DNA of 64,000 bases from Rhizobium sp. (lineage in GTDB: Bacteria; Pseudomonadota; Alphaproteobacteria; Rhizobiales; Rhizobiaceae): assembly GCA_003527225.1 (NCBI GenBank), contig DPXQ01000116.1, positions 54,911 to 118,910 on the forward strand, given 5' to 3'. Within the stretch, counting starts at the first letter, position 1. Each line of letters opens with the position of its first letter. This document shows, one piece after another, positions 19,092 through 33,013 of this stretch. The notes beneath the pieces are model-generated. The model was not told the DNA's origin and searched no databases. It saw only the letters and a list, made by a program, of their open reading frames with translations. The translations under genes were made by a program, and so were the position numbers.

Positions 19092-21509
19092 GTGAACTGG
19101 ATGGCGAACAAACCGGCGGCCGGGGCCGAAGCAGAAGGCACAGACGAAGCGCGGACAGCCGGGTATCGCGCGCTTCCCGGTATTGCCGACGAGATGCTGG
19201 ATTCCACCGGCAATATCCGTCCCGTGTGGCGGCAACTGGTGTCCGCCATTGACAGGATGCCAGGGAATGAATTGCACGAGCGATTCGCAAAGGCGGACCG
19301 TTACCTGCGCGATGCAGGCGTCTTCTATCGCGCCTATGGTTCGGCCGGCAGCATCGAGCGTGCCTGGCCATTCTCTCATATTCCGGTCCTGATTGCCGAA
19401 AGGGAATGGCAGGTTCTGGCCGCCGGCCTCGTCCAGCGCGCCGACCTTCTCGAGGCAATCACTGCCGATATCTACGGCGACAATCGTCTGGTCCAGGAGG
19501 GCTATCTTCCTCCGGCACTGATCGCGGCAAATGCCGAATTCCTCCGCCCCATGGTCGGCATCCGGCCCGCAAGCGGCCACTATCTGCATTTCTGCTCCTT
19601 CGAGATCGGACGTGGCCCGGACGGAAACTGGTGGGTATTGGCCGACAGAACCCAGGCCCCCTCCGGCGCCGGCTTCGCACTCGAAAACCGCGTTGCTTCC
19701 GCGCGCGCCTTCTCCGACATCTACAGCGGGGCCCATGTCCATCGGCTGGCCTCCTTCTTCGGCGCCTTCCGCAGCGCGCTTCTCGACCAGACACGCCATC
19801 CGGAAGACCGCATTGCGGTTCTGACGCCGGGGCCGGCGAACGAGACCTATTTCGAGCACGCCTATATCGCGCGCTATCTCGGCATCATGTTGCTGGAGGG
19901 GGAGGACCTGGCGGTCGTCAACGGCCGTGTCATGGTGCGCACCGTCGCCGGGCTGAAGCCGATCAGCGTGTTGTGGCGCCGCCTCGATGCCTCGTTTGCC
20001 GATCCGCTGGAGCTCGATCAGCATTCCCATATCGGCACGCCCGGCATGGTGCAGGCCGTGCGCAATGGCGCTGTTTCCTTCGTCAATGCGCTGGGCTCCG
20101 GCATTCTTGAAACCCGTGCGCTGCTCGCCTTCATGCCGAAGATTTCCCGCCGGCTGCTCGGAGAGGATCTGGCACTCCCCTCGATCGCCACATGGTGGTG
20201 CGGCCAGAAGGCCGAGCGCGACCACGTTGCCGGAAATATAGACCGCATGGTGATCGGTCCGGCCTATTCCTGCCTGCCTTTCTTCGACGACAACGGACAA
20301 TCCGTGCTGGGCTCGACGCTTCGCAACAGCGCACGCCATTCGATTGCCGAATGGCTTGGCACCGACGGCGGCAAGCTCGTCGGCCAGGAGGCGGTGACGC
20401 TTTCGACCACACCTGCGATGGTCGACGGCAAGCTGACACCGCGCCCCATGAGCCTCAGGGTCTATGCCGCCCGCACCCGCGACGGCTGGCAGATCATGCC
20501 CGGCGGCTTTGCCCGCGTCGGAAGTGGCAACGACGCCGCCGCGATCGCCATGCAGTCAGGCGGCAGCGCCGCCGATGTCTGGATCGTCAGCGAAAAGCCG
20601 GTGAAACGCACCACGCTGCTGCCGACCGAGCAAAATTTCTCCCGCAACATGCCCGGCAGTCTGCCAAGCCGCGCCGCCGATAATCTCTTCTGGCTCGGAC
20701 GCTACATCGAGCGGGCCGAGGGCGCCCTGCGCATCCTGCGCGCATGGCATTCGCGCTTTGCCGAATCCGCCGATCCGCGCCAGCCGCTGCTTGACTATGT
20801 CACGCGCTATCTTGCCGCCCTCGACATCGGTATGGATCGCGGCGTGCCGGACAGCTTGCTGCGCAACATCGACAGCGCGGTCTATTCCGCGAGCAATATC
20901 CGTGACCGTTTTTCGCCCGACGGCTGGCTCGCCCTCAACGATCTCGCCAAGACCGCGCGACGTTTCCACGATACCGTCGCATCGGGCGACGACGCGGCCC
21001 ATGCCATGACAGTACTCCTGCGCAAGCTCGCGGGCTTTGCCGGCCTCGTGCATGAAAACATGTATCGCTTCACCGGCTGGCGCTTCTTGACCGTCGGGCG
21101 CTATCTCGAGCGCAGCCTGCACATGACGCGTTTGCTCGGCCACATGAGCGAAAGCGGTGCCCCCGATGGCGCGCTCGACATGCTTCTCGAGATCGGCGAC
21201 AACGTCATGACGCATCGCCGCCGCTATAATGTCAGCACCACCCGCCTGACCGTCACCGACCTTTTGGCCCTCGACCCCCTCAATCCACGTTCGATCCTGT
21301 TCCAGCTGAACGAGATCCGGACGGAAATCGAGCAATTGCCCAATGCGCGCGTCAACGGCCAGATGTCGCCCTTCAGCCGCGAAGCCATGCGGCTCCATTC
21401 GGGACTGGCCGTCATGACACCGGAAATGATGACCCCGGAGATCTACGCCAGCCTCGAACGGGACATCGAGAAGCTCTCGGACGTTCTCGCCCGTACTTAT
21501 CTCGGATAG
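19092..21509 (+). CDS. Circularly permuted ATP-grasp protein fused to an alpha-E domain
   Basis: An 805-residue two-domain protein. Residues about 45-500 form a circularly permuted type 2 ATP-grasp ligase (DUF404/DUF407), with AGVFYRAYG, HYLHFCSFEIGRG and VLTPGPANETYFEH. Residues about 520-805 form the helical alpha-E domain (DUF403), beginning PSRAADNLFWLGRYIERAEG. These domains are usually two neighbouring genes; here they are one polypeptide. Families of this kind are predicted amide-bond-forming enzymes making small peptides or tags, working with a transglutaminase-like peptidase, which is exactly the next gene 5 bp downstream. Substrate is unknown. GTG 19092 or ATG 19101 may be the start. 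Confidence 0.9.
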   Translation: MNWMANKPAAGAEAEGTDEARTAGYRALPGIADEMLDSTGNIRPVWRQLVSAIDRMPGNELHERFAKADRYLRDAGVFYRAYGSAGSIERAWPFSHIPVLIAEREWQVLAAGLVQRADLLEAITADIYGDNRLVQEGYLPPALIAANAEFLRPMVGIRPASGHYLHFCSFEIGRGPDGNWWVLADRTQAPSGAGFALENRVASARAFSDIYSGAHVHRLASFFGAFRSALLDQTRHPEDRIAVLTPGPANETYFEHAYIARYLGIMLLEGEDLAVVNGRVMVRTVAGLKPISVLWRRLDASFADPLELDQHSHIGTPGMVQAVRNGAVSFVNALGSGILETRALLAFMPKISRRLLGEDLALPSIATWWCGQKAERDHVAGNIDRMVIGPAYSCLPFFDDNGQSVLGSTLRNSARHSIAEWLGTDGGKLVGQEAVTLSTTPAMVDGKLTPRPMSLRVYAARTRDGWQIMPGGFARVGSGNDAAAIAMQSGGSAADVWIVSEKPVKRTTLLPTEQNFSRNMPGSLPSRAADNLFWLGRYIERAEGALRILRAWHSRFAESADPRQPLLDYVTRYLAALDIGMDRGVPDSLLRNIDSAVYSASNIRDRFSPDGWLALNDLAKTARRFHDTVASGDDAAHAMTVLLRKLAGFAGLVHENMYRFTGWRFLTVGRYLERSLHMTRLLGHMSESGAPDGALDMLLEIGDNVMTHRRRYNVSTTRLTVTDLLALDPLNPRSILFQLNEIRTEIEQLPNARVNGQMSPFSREAMRLHSGLAVMTPEMMTPEIYASLERDIEKLSDVLARTYLG

Positions 21510-21514
21510 CCCCC

Positions 21515-22393
21515 ATGCTCTACGATCTCTCCCTTCACATGGGCTATCTCTATGACGTGCCCGCCTCCGGGGCCCATCATATCCTGCGGCTCATGCCGAT
21601 CTCGCTACCGGAGCGCCAGCGGCTGATCGCCGGAGCCCTCACGATCGATCCGAAACCGGACGAGACGTCGAGCTTCACCGATTTCTTCGGCCACCCGGCA
21701 ACCTGCATCATGCTTCGCGCGCAGCATCAGAGGCTCGATATCCGCATGCAGGCGCGCGTCATGGTGGAGGGCCAGCCGATCACCGCAGACCTCTCGCCGA
21801 CCCTCGAACAACTCCCCGAAGAACTCGCCGGATACTGGTCTCTGGACGCCGGCTCGCCGCACCATTTCCTCGGTCCGAGCGCCAGGATCCCGCAGGCGCC
21901 GGAAATCGCCGGCTACGCCCGCGCAAACCTTGGGCATGGCTTCACGATCCGGCAGATCGCCAGGGCGATCTGTTCGCTCATCCATGCCGATTTCACCTAC
22001 GACCCGCAGGCGACCACGGTCGATACGACGCCAAGGGAGGCTTTCGCACTGAAGCGCGGCGTGTGCCAGGACTTTGCCCATGTGATGATCGTCGCGCTGA
22101 GGAGCCTTGGCATACCGGCCGGCTATGTCAGCGGCTTCCTGCGCACCATTCCACCGCCCGGAACGGAGAGGCTCGCGGGCGCCGATGCGATGCATGCCTG
22201 GGTTCGCGTCTGGTGTGGCAAGACCGTCGGCTGGATCGAGCTCGACCCGACGAACGACATGCCCGCCGGAAGCGACCACATCGTTGTCGCCTATGGCCGC
22301 GACTATGCCGATGTCGCGCCGGTCATCGGCGTCCTGAAAAGCTACGGCAGTCACCAGACGGTCCAGGCCGTCGATGTCGTCCCATTGGAATAG
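21515..22393 (+). CDS. Transglutaminase-like cysteine peptidase partner of the ATP-grasp/alpha-E protein
   Basis: A 292-residue protein with the bacterial transglutaminase N-terminal beta region followed by the papain-like catalytic core. The triad is Cys184 (RGVCQDFAH), His227 (DAMHAWV) and Asp244 (ELDPTND). There is no signal peptide, so it is cytoplasmic. The start is 5 bp after the stop of the upstream gene, so the two are co-transcribed and probably translationally coupled. In comparative genomics this family accompanies permuted ATP-grasp and alpha-E proteins and is predicted to trim or process the ligated peptide. Confidence 0.92.
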   Translation: MLYDLSLHMGYLYDVPASGAHHILRLMPISLPERQRLIAGALTIDPKPDETSSFTDFFGHPATCIMLRAQHQRLDIRMQARVMVEGQPITADLSPTLEQLPEELAGYWSLDAGSPHHFLGPSARIPQAPEIAGYARANLGHGFTIRQIARAICSLIHADFTYDPQATTVDTTPREAFALKRGVCQDFAHVMIVALRSLGIPAGYVSGFLRTIPPPGTERLAGADAMHAWVRVWCGKTVGWIELDPTNDMPAGSDHIVVAYGRDYADVAPVIGVLKSYGSHQTVQAVDVVPLE

Positions 22394-22477
22394 CCTCCCG
22401 CCCAGCGCGCTTTTGCTAAAACTTTACCTTTCCGTTTAAGCGGAAAAAGACTTCTTTGCTGTATTACCGCGTCGGTA

Positions 22478-23698
22478 GTGTTCCTGAGATGGAAGAACAT
22501 GATGATCGGCATCGGTATAAATCTGAGCATTTGCAAGCGCTTCTGGAAGAACCGCAGCGGCAATTTCGGCATTATGACCGCTCTCCTCCTTCCGGTATCC
22601 CTGGCAACCGTTGGCGTGGCCATGGATATGACCAAGCTGATCGAGGTCAAGACGTCCCTTCAGGATGCAGCCGATTCCGCGGCATTGGCGGCCGCTTCGG
22701 CGCTGTCCGGAAAGGGCCTCACCAATGACCAGGCGATCGAGCTGGCGCGCAAGTTCATGGCCGCCCAGATCGCCAACAGCGTCGCGGCACAAGACGGTGT
22801 TGCCGGCGATGGCACGGTTTCCCAGGAGCTTCTCGACAAGCTCGCCGAGGCGACACTCGCAAGCGTCGAGCGCACCCCGAACGGCACGGGCAACATCTTC
22901 GACGTGACCGTGAGCGGTTACTACGACGTTCCCATGACCGCATTCACCCGATTGCTGGGCTATGAAACCGTACGCCTCAACGTCAGCAGTTCCTCACAGA
23001 GCGCGACCTCGGACACCAAGAACCCGCTTTCGATGCATCTGGTTCTCGACCGGTCCGGTTCGATGGCATGGAATACCACCAACACCTATCAAGGGACATG
23101 CAAGAAGAAGAACGGAGGCACCTACGCCTGCACGAAGTATTATACCAAGATCGAGGCTCTGAAGATCGCCGTTGCCGATCTGACCAACCAGTTGGAAACC
23201 GCCGATCCCGACCATGCCTATGTCCGCACGGCGGCCGTGTCCTATAATTCCTCCATGCAGACGCCGAACAAATTCGCATGGGGAACTGCGGCCGTGATGA
23301 CCTATGTCAACAATCTGCCCGCCGACGGCGGCACGGACTCGTCCAAGGCAATGCAAACAGCCTATGCGGCGATTGCAGCTACCAGCGAAAACAAGGCCCA
23401 TGAGGCAAAGAACGGCGAAAGCAATCCGAGCAAGTTCATCGTCTTCATGACCGACGGCGACAACAACTACACGAGCGCCGATACGAAGACGAAGGCGACA
23501 TGCGATGCCGCCAAGCTGGACGGCATTGAGATCTACACCATCGCTTTCATGGCGCCGAGTCGCGGTCAGAGCTTGCTCAAATACTGCGCGACCGACCTGT
23601 CCCACTATTTCGACGCGAATGACGCTGCCGAACTCGTCGCTGCCTTCAAGGAGATTGGCGAGAAGGCCACGGAAACGATGACACGCCTGACGAACTAG
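22478..23698 (+). CDS. TadG-like pilus/surface protein with von Willebrand factor A domain
   Basis: A 406-residue protein. An N-terminal Tad-type segment (RSGNFGIMTALLLP, hydrophobic about 30-50) is followed by MDMTKLIEVKTSLQDAADSA, typical of TadE/TadG pseudopilin-like proteins. The vWA domain begins near 184, with the metal-ion site DRSGSM at 191-196 and a later TDGDNN. It is probably anchored in the inner membrane with the vWA domain outside. Several in-frame starts exist (GTG 22478, ATG 22499, ATG 22502). No other Tad/Flp pilus genes are in the window, so it is an orphan member. Confidence 0.85.
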   Translation: MFLRWKNMMIGIGINLSICKRFWKNRSGNFGIMTALLLPVSLATVGVAMDMTKLIEVKTSLQDAADSAALAAASALSGKGLTNDQAIELARKFMAAQIANSVAAQDGVAGDGTVSQELLDKLAEATLASVERTPNGTGNIFDVTVSGYYDVPMTAFTRLLGYETVRLNVSSSSQSATSDTKNPLSMHLVLDRSGSMAWNTTNTYQGTCKKKNGGTYACTKYYTKIEALKIAVADLTNQLETADPDHAYVRTAAVSYNSSMQTPNKFAWGTAAVMTYVNNLPADGGTDSSKAMQTAYAAIAATSENKAHEAKNGESNPSKFIVFMTDGDNNYTSADTKTKATCDAAKLDGIEIYTIAFMAPSRGQSLLKYCATDLSHYFDANDAAELVAAFKEIGEKATETMTRLTN

Positions 23699-23762
23699 GC
23701 GATTTGCAGAGGACACCAGTCCCGGCGCCGGACGACAGGGCGCTGAGAATACGACTGAAGGA

Positions 23763-23793
23763 GGCCGCGACGCATCAGCGAAGCGGTCTTTTT
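23763..23793 (+). terminator. Probable terminator after the TadG-like gene
   Basis: Stem GGCCGC (23763-23768) pairs with GCGGTC (23783-23788, one G-U pair), followed by TTTTT. It separates the vWA gene from the glycogen operon. Confidence 0.55.
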
Positions 23794-23972
23794 CAGTTTT
23801 GGGCCTTCGACGAATCGAACAATTTCATCGACTTGAAAAGATCGATCGCCTTTTCAGCGATTGCAGCATTCGTCTGTTGCAAGTGCTTCGTAACGATGCG
23901 TAAACTGGAGACACTGATCGTCCTGATCGGTCGCAACGTCCTGGCGCAACAAACGGAGTGTTAGCGAAAACC

Positions 23973-26435
23973 ATGATCAAGCCCACCGGCAATGCCGATC
24001 TGTTGCAGCCGAAACCGCGCGTTTCCCGCCCCGAAATCCTGGCTGCCGAGATCATCGAGCGCCTGACCTACGGCATCGGCAAGGACGCCAAGATGGCGAC
24101 GCCCCATGACTGGCTGACGGCGACGATCCTGGTCGTGCGCGAGCGCATCATCGACAAGTGGATGGAATCCACACGCGCGTCCTATGAGACCAACGCCAAG
24201 CGGGTATACTATCTCTCGCTGGAATTCCTCATCGGCCGCCTGATGCGCGATGCCGTATCGAATCTGGGCCTGATGGATGAGATCCGAGAGGCGCTCGGCT
24301 CCCTGGGGGTCAATCTCGATGTCATCGCCGAACTCGAGGCGGACGCAGCTCTCGGCAACGGCGGCCTCGGGCGGCTTGCCGCGTGCTTCATGGAGTCCAT
24401 GGCCACCGTCGATATTCCCGCATATGGCTACGGTATCCGCTACGTCCACGGCCTCTTTCGCCAGCAGATGGCGGAAGGCTGGCAGGTCGAACTGCCCGAG
24501 ACATGGCTTGCCCATGGCAATCCCTGGGAATTCGAGCGCCGCGAAAGTTCCTACGAAATCGGCTTTGGTGGCACCGTGGAAAGTGTGGGAGGCCAGGACG
24601 AAGAACGGCGCTACGTGTGGAAGCCCGGGGAACGCGTCATCGCGACGGGTTATGACACACCGATTGTCGGCTGGCGCGGCCAGCGCGTCAACACGCTTCG
24701 CCTGTGGTCTGCCCAGCCGATCGATCCGATCCTGCTCGAAGCCTTCAATGCCGGCGATCACATCGGTGCGCTTCGCGAAAGCAACAAGGCGGAGACGCTG
24801 ACCCGTGTGCTCTATCCCGCCGATGCGACGGCGGCAGGGCAAGAGCTGCGCCTGCGTCAGGAATACTTCTTCTGTTCGGCATCCTTGCAGGACATTCTTC
24901 GACGCCATCTCCAGCACGGCAACACGCTCTCCTCACTGCCCGACAAGGTGGCCATTCAACTGAACGACACCCATCCCGCCATATCCGTGGTCGAGTTGAT
25001 GCGCCTTCTTTGCGACGTGCATGGCATGGAATTCGACAGCGCCTGGAATATCACCTGGCGGACCTTCGCCTATACGAACCATACCTTGTTGCCCGAGGCG
25101 CTTGAAAGCTGGCCCGTCCCCCTGTTCGAACGTCTGCTACCCCGCCATATGCAGTTGATCTACACGATCAATGCCAGGATCCTCCTCGAAGCACATCGGA
25201 ACAGGAATTTCGGTGGTCTCGAGATCAGCCATATTTCGCTGATCGACGAAAGTGGCGACCGCCGTGTCCGCATGGGCAATCTCGCCTTCATGGGCTCGCA
25301 CAGCGTCAACGGCGTGTCTGCACTTCACACCGACCTCATGAAGCAGACGGTCTTCGCCGACCTGCACAAGCTCTATCCCGACCGGATCAACAACAAGACC
25401 AACGGCATCACGCCCAGGCGCTGGCTGATGCAGTGCAATCCGCAGCTGACGGAGCTGATTCGCGAGACGATCGGCAGCGATTTCCTCGACGACGCCGAAA
25501 AGCTGAGTGCGCTCGATCCCTTTGCCGACGATGCCGGGTTCCAGCAGAAATTCGCCGCCGTAAAGCGCGCCAACAAGGAACAACTCGCCAATCTGGTCGC
25601 AAGCCGCATGGGCATCCGCATCGATCCGTCGGCGATGTTCGACATCCAGATCAAGCGCATCCACGAGTACAAGCGCCAGTTCCTGAATATCATCGAGGCC
25701 ATCGCGCTCTACGATCAGATCCGCTCCCACCCGGAACGCGACTGGGTGCCGCGCGTGAAGCTCTTCGCCGGCAAGGCCGCGCCGAGCTACCACAACGCAA
25801 AGCTGATCATAAAGCTTGCCAACGACGTCGCGCGCGTCATCAACAACGATCCTTCCGTGCGCGGACTTCTCAAGGTCGTCTTCATCCCGAACTACAACGT
25901 ATCGCTCGCTGAAATCATGGTGCCGGCTGCCGATCTTTCCGAACAGATTTCGACCGCCGGCATGGAAGCCTCGGGAACCGGCAACATGAAATTCGCGTTG
26001 AACGGGGCACTGACCATCGGCACGCTCGACGGTGCCAATGTCGAGATGCGCGATCATGTTGGCGAGGAAAATATCGTGATCTTCGGAATGACGGCGGAGG
26101 AAGTCGCAAACGCTCGGGCGGACGGACGCGATCCGCGCGCTGTCATCGAGGACTCAAGGGAACTGGCCCAGGCGCTCTCGGCCATTTCCGCCGGCGTCTT
26201 CTCGCCCGACGATCGCGACCGGTTCGCCGGACTGGTCGACGGTCTCTACGAGCACGATTGGTTCATGGTCGCGGGTGATTTCGATTCCTATGCCAGAGCG
26301 CAACGCCAGGTGGACGCCATCTGGAACGATCCCCCATCCTGGTATGCCAAGACTATTCGCAATACCGCCCGCATGGGCTGGTTCTCCTCCGACCGCACCA
26401 TCCGACAGTATACTGCGGATATCTGGAGAGCCTGA
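23973..26435 (+). CDS. glgP: Glycogen phosphorylase
   Basis: An 820-residue GT35 enzyme releasing glucose-1-phosphate from glycogen. N-terminal landmarks include RVYYLSLEFLIGR and ALGNGGLGRLAACF. The PLP-binding lysine lies in ASGTGNMKFALNGA. Length is typical. ATG 23973 is preferred; GGAG lies 14 nt upstream and a GTG at 23958 is an alternative. It is the first gene of the glg operon, preceded by 180 bp of leader after the terminator, and its TGA shares an A with the ATG of glgB. Confidence 0.97.
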   Translation: MIKPTGNADLLQPKPRVSRPEILAAEIIERLTYGIGKDAKMATPHDWLTATILVVRERIIDKWMESTRASYETNAKRVYYLSLEFLIGRLMRDAVSNLGLMDEIREALGSLGVNLDVIAELEADAALGNGGLGRLAACFMESMATVDIPAYGYGIRYVHGLFRQQMAEGWQVELPETWLAHGNPWEFERRESSYEIGFGGTVESVGGQDEERRYVWKPGERVIATGYDTPIVGWRGQRVNTLRLWSAQPIDPILLEAFNAGDHIGALRESNKAETLTRVLYPADATAAGQELRLRQEYFFCSASLQDILRRHLQHGNTLSSLPDKVAIQLNDTHPAISVVELMRLLCDVHGMEFDSAWNITWRTFAYTNHTLLPEALESWPVPLFERLLPRHMQLIYTINARILLEAHRNRNFGGLEISHISLIDESGDRRVRMGNLAFMGSHSVNGVSALHTDLMKQTVFADLHKLYPDRINNKTNGITPRRWLMQCNPQLTELIRETIGSDFLDDAEKLSALDPFADDAGFQQKFAAVKRANKEQLANLVASRMGIRIDPSAMFDIQIKRIHEYKRQFLNIIEAIALYDQIRSHPERDWVPRVKLFAGKAAPSYHNAKLIIKLANDVARVINNDPSVRGLLKVVFIPNYNVSLAEIMVPAADLSEQISTAGMEASGTGNMKFALNGALTIGTLDGANVEMRDHVGEENIVIFGMTAEEVANARADGRDPRAVIEDSRELAQALSAISAGVFSPDDRDRFAGLVDGLYEHDWFMVAGDFDSYARAQRQVDAIWNDPPSWYAKTIRNTARMGWFSSDRTIRQYTADIWRA

Positions 26436-28648
26436 TGACGAAACCGCCGAAGAGGGCCGTTGACGCCGGATCCCCGGCCACGCCTTCCGCCCCTGAGATC
26501 GAGGCGATCCTCGCAGGCACCCACAGCGATCCCTTCTCCGTACTTGGCGTCCAGCAAGCGAAATCCGGCTTCGTCGCGCGCTGCTTCATTCCCGGTGCCG
26601 AGACAGTTACCGCCCTTGCGCTTGACGGCACGCCGATAGGAACCCTTGCCTGCCTTCATCCGGCGGGCTTTTTTGTCGGCCCAATTTCCATTACCGGTTT
26701 CCAGCCCGTGCGGTACCGGGCCGCGAGAGGTGATGCCGAATGGACGGTCACCGACCCCTATAGCTTCGGTCCCGTGCTCGGGCCCATGGACGACTATTTC
26801 GTCCGCGAAGGCTCGCATCTGCGCCTGTTCGACAAGATGGGCGCGCATCCGATTCGGCACCAGGGCGTCGACGGATTCCATTTCGCCGTCTGGGCGCCAA
26901 ATGCCAGGCGTGTCTCGGTGGTCGGGGACTTCAACGGCTGGGATGGACGCCGCCACGTCATGCGGCTGCGGCGCGACACGGGTATCTGGGAGATCTTTGC
27001 TCCCGATGTCCTGCCTGGATCCGCCTACAAATTCGAGATCATTGGCAAGAATGGCGAACTGTTGCCGCTCAAGGCCGACCCCTATGCTAGGCGCGCCGAA
27101 CTTCGGCCGAAGAACGCTTCGATCACGGCCGCGGAGCTCCATCAGGTGTGGGAAGACGAGCTACACCGCAAACACTGGGCCTCCGTCGACAAGCGCCGCC
27201 AGCCGATCAGCACCTACGAAGTGCATGCCGGCTCATGGCAACGGCATCCGGACGGCAGGATGCTCTCATGGGACGAACTGGCCCAACGGCTCATTCCCTA
27301 TTGCGTCGACATGGGTTTCACGCACATCGAATTCCTGCCCATCACCGAACACCCCTATGATCCGTCCTGGGGCTATCAGGCGACAGGGCTTTATGCGCCG
27401 ACCGCCCGCTTCGGCGAACCGGAAGCTTTTGCCCGCTTCGTCAATGGCTGCCACAAGGTCGGACTCGGCGTCATCCTCGACTGGGTACCCGCCCATTTTC
27501 CCACCGACGAGCATGGTCTTCGCTGGTTCGACGGCACGGCACTCTACGAACACGCCGACCCGCGCAGGGGCTTCCAGCCCGACTGGAACACCGCGATATA
27601 CAATTTCGGCCGGCTCGAGGTGCTGGCCTATCTGGTCAACAACGCCCTCTACTGGGCGGAAAAATTCCATCTCGACGGATTGCGCGTCGATGCCGTCGCC
27701 TCGATGCTCTATCTCGATTATTCCCGCAAGGAAGGCGAGTGGATACCGAACGAATACGGCGGGCGCGAAAATCTCGAAGCGGTGCGCTTCCTGCAGAAGA
27801 TGAACCAGAAGCTCTACGGCGCCCATCCCGAGGTCATGACGATCGCCGAGGAATCCACCTCATGGCCGAAGGTCTCGCAGCCCGTGCACGAGGGAGGGCT
27901 CGGTTTCGGCTTCAAGTGGAGTATGGGCTTCATGCACGACACGCTGAGCTATTTCTCCCGCGATCCCGTGCATCGCAGTCATCATCATCAGGAGATCACC
28001 TTCGGCCTCGTCTATGCCTTTACGGAGAATTTCGTCCTGCCGATTTCCCATGACGAAGTGGTGCACGGCAAGGGTTCGATGATTGCCAAGATGCCCGGAG
28101 ACGACTGGCAGAAATTCGCCAACCTGCGCTCCTACTATGCCTTCATGTGGGGCTATCCCGGCAAGAAGCTTCTGTTCATGGGACAGGAATTCGCCCAGTG
28201 GAGCGAATGGAGCGAGGCCCGCGCGCTCGATTGGAACCTGCTGCAATATCCGCTCCACGAGGGCATGCGCCGGCTGGTCCGCGATCTCAACTTCACGTAC
28301 CGCAGCAAGGCGGCACTGCATGCCCGCGACTGCGAAGGCGACGGTTTCGAGTGGCTGATAGCCGATGACGACGACAATTCCGTCTTCGCCTGGCTGCGCA
28401 AGGCGCCGGGCGAAAGACCGGTCGCGGTCATCTGCAATCTGACGCCGGTCTATCATGAACGCTATTCGGTCCCGCTGCCGTCGGCAGGCCGCTGGCGAGA
28501 GATCCTGAATACGGACGCCGAGATCTACGGTGGCAGCGGCAAGGGTAATGGCGGCAGGGTGCAGGCCGTGGATGGCGGCAGTGGCCACATCTTCGCGCCT
28601 CTTACGCTGCCTCCGCTTGCCGTCATCATGCTCGAATTGGAAAACTGA
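26435..28648 (+). CDS. glgB: 1,4-alpha-glucan branching enzyme
   Basis: A 737-residue GH13 enzyme adding alpha-1,6 branches to glycogen. It has the N-terminal GlgB domain and a CBM48 module (about 125-215) before the catalytic barrel. The nucleophile Asp is in [18 protein letters not shown], the acid Glu in [10 protein letters not shown], and the transition-state His-Asp in [13 protein letters not shown]. Its ATG overlaps the glgP stop codon by one base, showing translational coupling. Confidence 0.97.
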   Translation: MTKPPKRAVDAGSPATPSAPEIEAILAGTHSDPFSVLGVQQAKSGFVARCFIPGAETVTALALDGTPIGTLACLHPAGFFVGPISITGFQPVRYRAARGDAEWTVTDPYSFGPVLGPMDDYFVREGSHLRLFDKMGAHPIRHQGVDGFHFAVWAPNARRVSVVGDFNGWDGRRHVMRLRRDTGIWEIFAPDVLPGSAYKFEIIGKNGELLPLKADPYARRAELRPKNASITAAELHQVWEDELHRKHWASVDKRRQPISTYEVHAGSWQRHPDGRMLSWDELAQRLIPYCVDMGFTHIEFLPITEHPYDPSWGYQATGLYAPTARFGEPEAFARFVNGCHKVGLGVILDWVPAHFPTDEHGLRWFDGTALYEHADPRRGFQPDWNTAIYNFGRLEVLAYLVNNALYWAEKFHLDGLRVDAVASMLYLDYSRKEGEWIPNEYGGRENLEAVRFLQKMNQKLYGAHPEVMTIAEESTSWPKVSQPVHEGGLGFGFKWSMGFMHDTLSYFSRDPVHRSHHHQEITFGLVYAFTENFVLPISHDEVVHGKGSMIAKMPGDDWQKFANLRSYYAFMWGYPGKKLLFMGQEFAQWSEWSEARALDWNLLQYPLHEGMRRLVRDLNFTYRSKAALHARDCEGDGFEWLIADDDDNSVFAWLRKAPGERPVAVICNLTPVYHERYSVPLPSAGRWREILNTDAEIYGGSGKGNGGRVQAVDGGSGHIFAPLTLPPLAVIMLELEN

Positions 28649-28662
28649 CGCGGGAGGGCGAA

Positions 28663-29930
28663 ATGACCGAAAGAAGAATCCAGCCTCTGGCGCGAGACGC
28701 GATGGCCTATGTTCTCGCCGGCGGTAGGGGAAGCCGCCTCAAGGAACTGACCGATCGCCGCGCCAAACCGGCAGTCTATTTCGGCGGCAAGGCGCGCATT
28801 ATCGATTTCGCCCTGTCGAACGCCCTCAATTCCGGTATCCGCCGCATCGGCGTCGCCACCCAGTACAAGGCGCATTCGCTCATCCGCCATCTGCAGCGGG
28901 GATGGAACTTCTTCCGGCCGGAACGCAACGAGAGCTTCGATATCCTGCCCGCCAGCCAACGCGTGTCGGAAACCCAGTGGTACGAGGGAACCGCCGACGC
29001 GGTCTATCAGAACATCGACATCATCGAACCCTATGGTCCGGAATACATGGTCATTCTGGCGGGTGACCATGTCTACAAGATGGACTACGAGCAGATGTTG
29101 CAGCAGCACGTCGATTCCGGAGCGGACGTGACCATCGGCTGCCTGGAAGTGCCGCGTTCCGAGGCGAGCGCTTTCGGTGTCATGCATGTGAACGAGAAGC
29201 ACGAGGTGATCGACTTCGTAGAGAAGCCGGCCGATCCGCCCGGCATTCCCGGCAACGAGCAATTCTCCCTCGCCTCCATGGGTATCTACGTCTTCCACAC
29301 GAAGTTCCTGATGGATACCTTGCGCCGCGATGCTGCCGATCAGAAATCGAGCCGGGATTTCGGCAAGGACGTCATCCCGTATATTGTCAAGCACGGCAAA
29401 GCCGTCGCCCATAGTTTCGCGCGCTCATGTGTGCGCTCCGAAGGCGAGCGCACGCCCTATTGGCGCGATGTCGGCACCATCGATGCCTATTGGCAGGCCA
29501 ATATCGACCTCACCGACGTCGTTCCCGAACTCGACATCTACGACAAGTCCTGGCCGATATGGAGCTATGCGGAAGTCAGCCCGCCGGCAAAATTCGTCCA
29601 TGACGATGTGGGACGCCGTGGATCGGCGATCTCATCGCTTGTCTCGGGAGACTGCATCATCTCCGGCTCCGCCATTCACAAGAGCCTGCTTTTTACCGGG
29701 GTCCGTGCCAATTCCTATTCCCACGTCGAAGGGTCCATCATCCTACCGAGGGTCGTGATCGGCCGTCACGCGCGCATCACCAATGCGATTATTGACCATG
29801 GCGTCGTCATTCCCGAAGGCCTGGTGGTCGGCGAAGACCCGGACCTCGACGCCAAGCGTTTCCGCCGCACCGAAAGCGGCATCTGCCTCATCACCCAGAC
29901 AATGATGGACAAACTCGACGCAGGAGCCTC

Positions 29931-29934
<4 letters not shown>
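28663..29934 (+). CDS. glgC: Glucose-1-phosphate adenylyltransferase
   Basis: A 423-residue ADP-glucose pyrophosphorylase, the committed and usually allosterically controlled step of glycogen synthesis. The nucleotide motif [16 protein letters not shown] is at 14-29 with [17 protein letters not shown] just after, and the catalytic-loop sequence [12 protein letters not shown] is near 130. The C-terminal beta-helix carries regulatory and tetramer contacts. It lies 14 bp after glgB with GGGAGGGCGAA before the ATG, and overlaps glgA by 4 bp (ATGA). Confidence 0.97.
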
Positions 29935-33003
<3,069 letters not shown>

Positions 33004-33013
33004 GGCGGGATCC

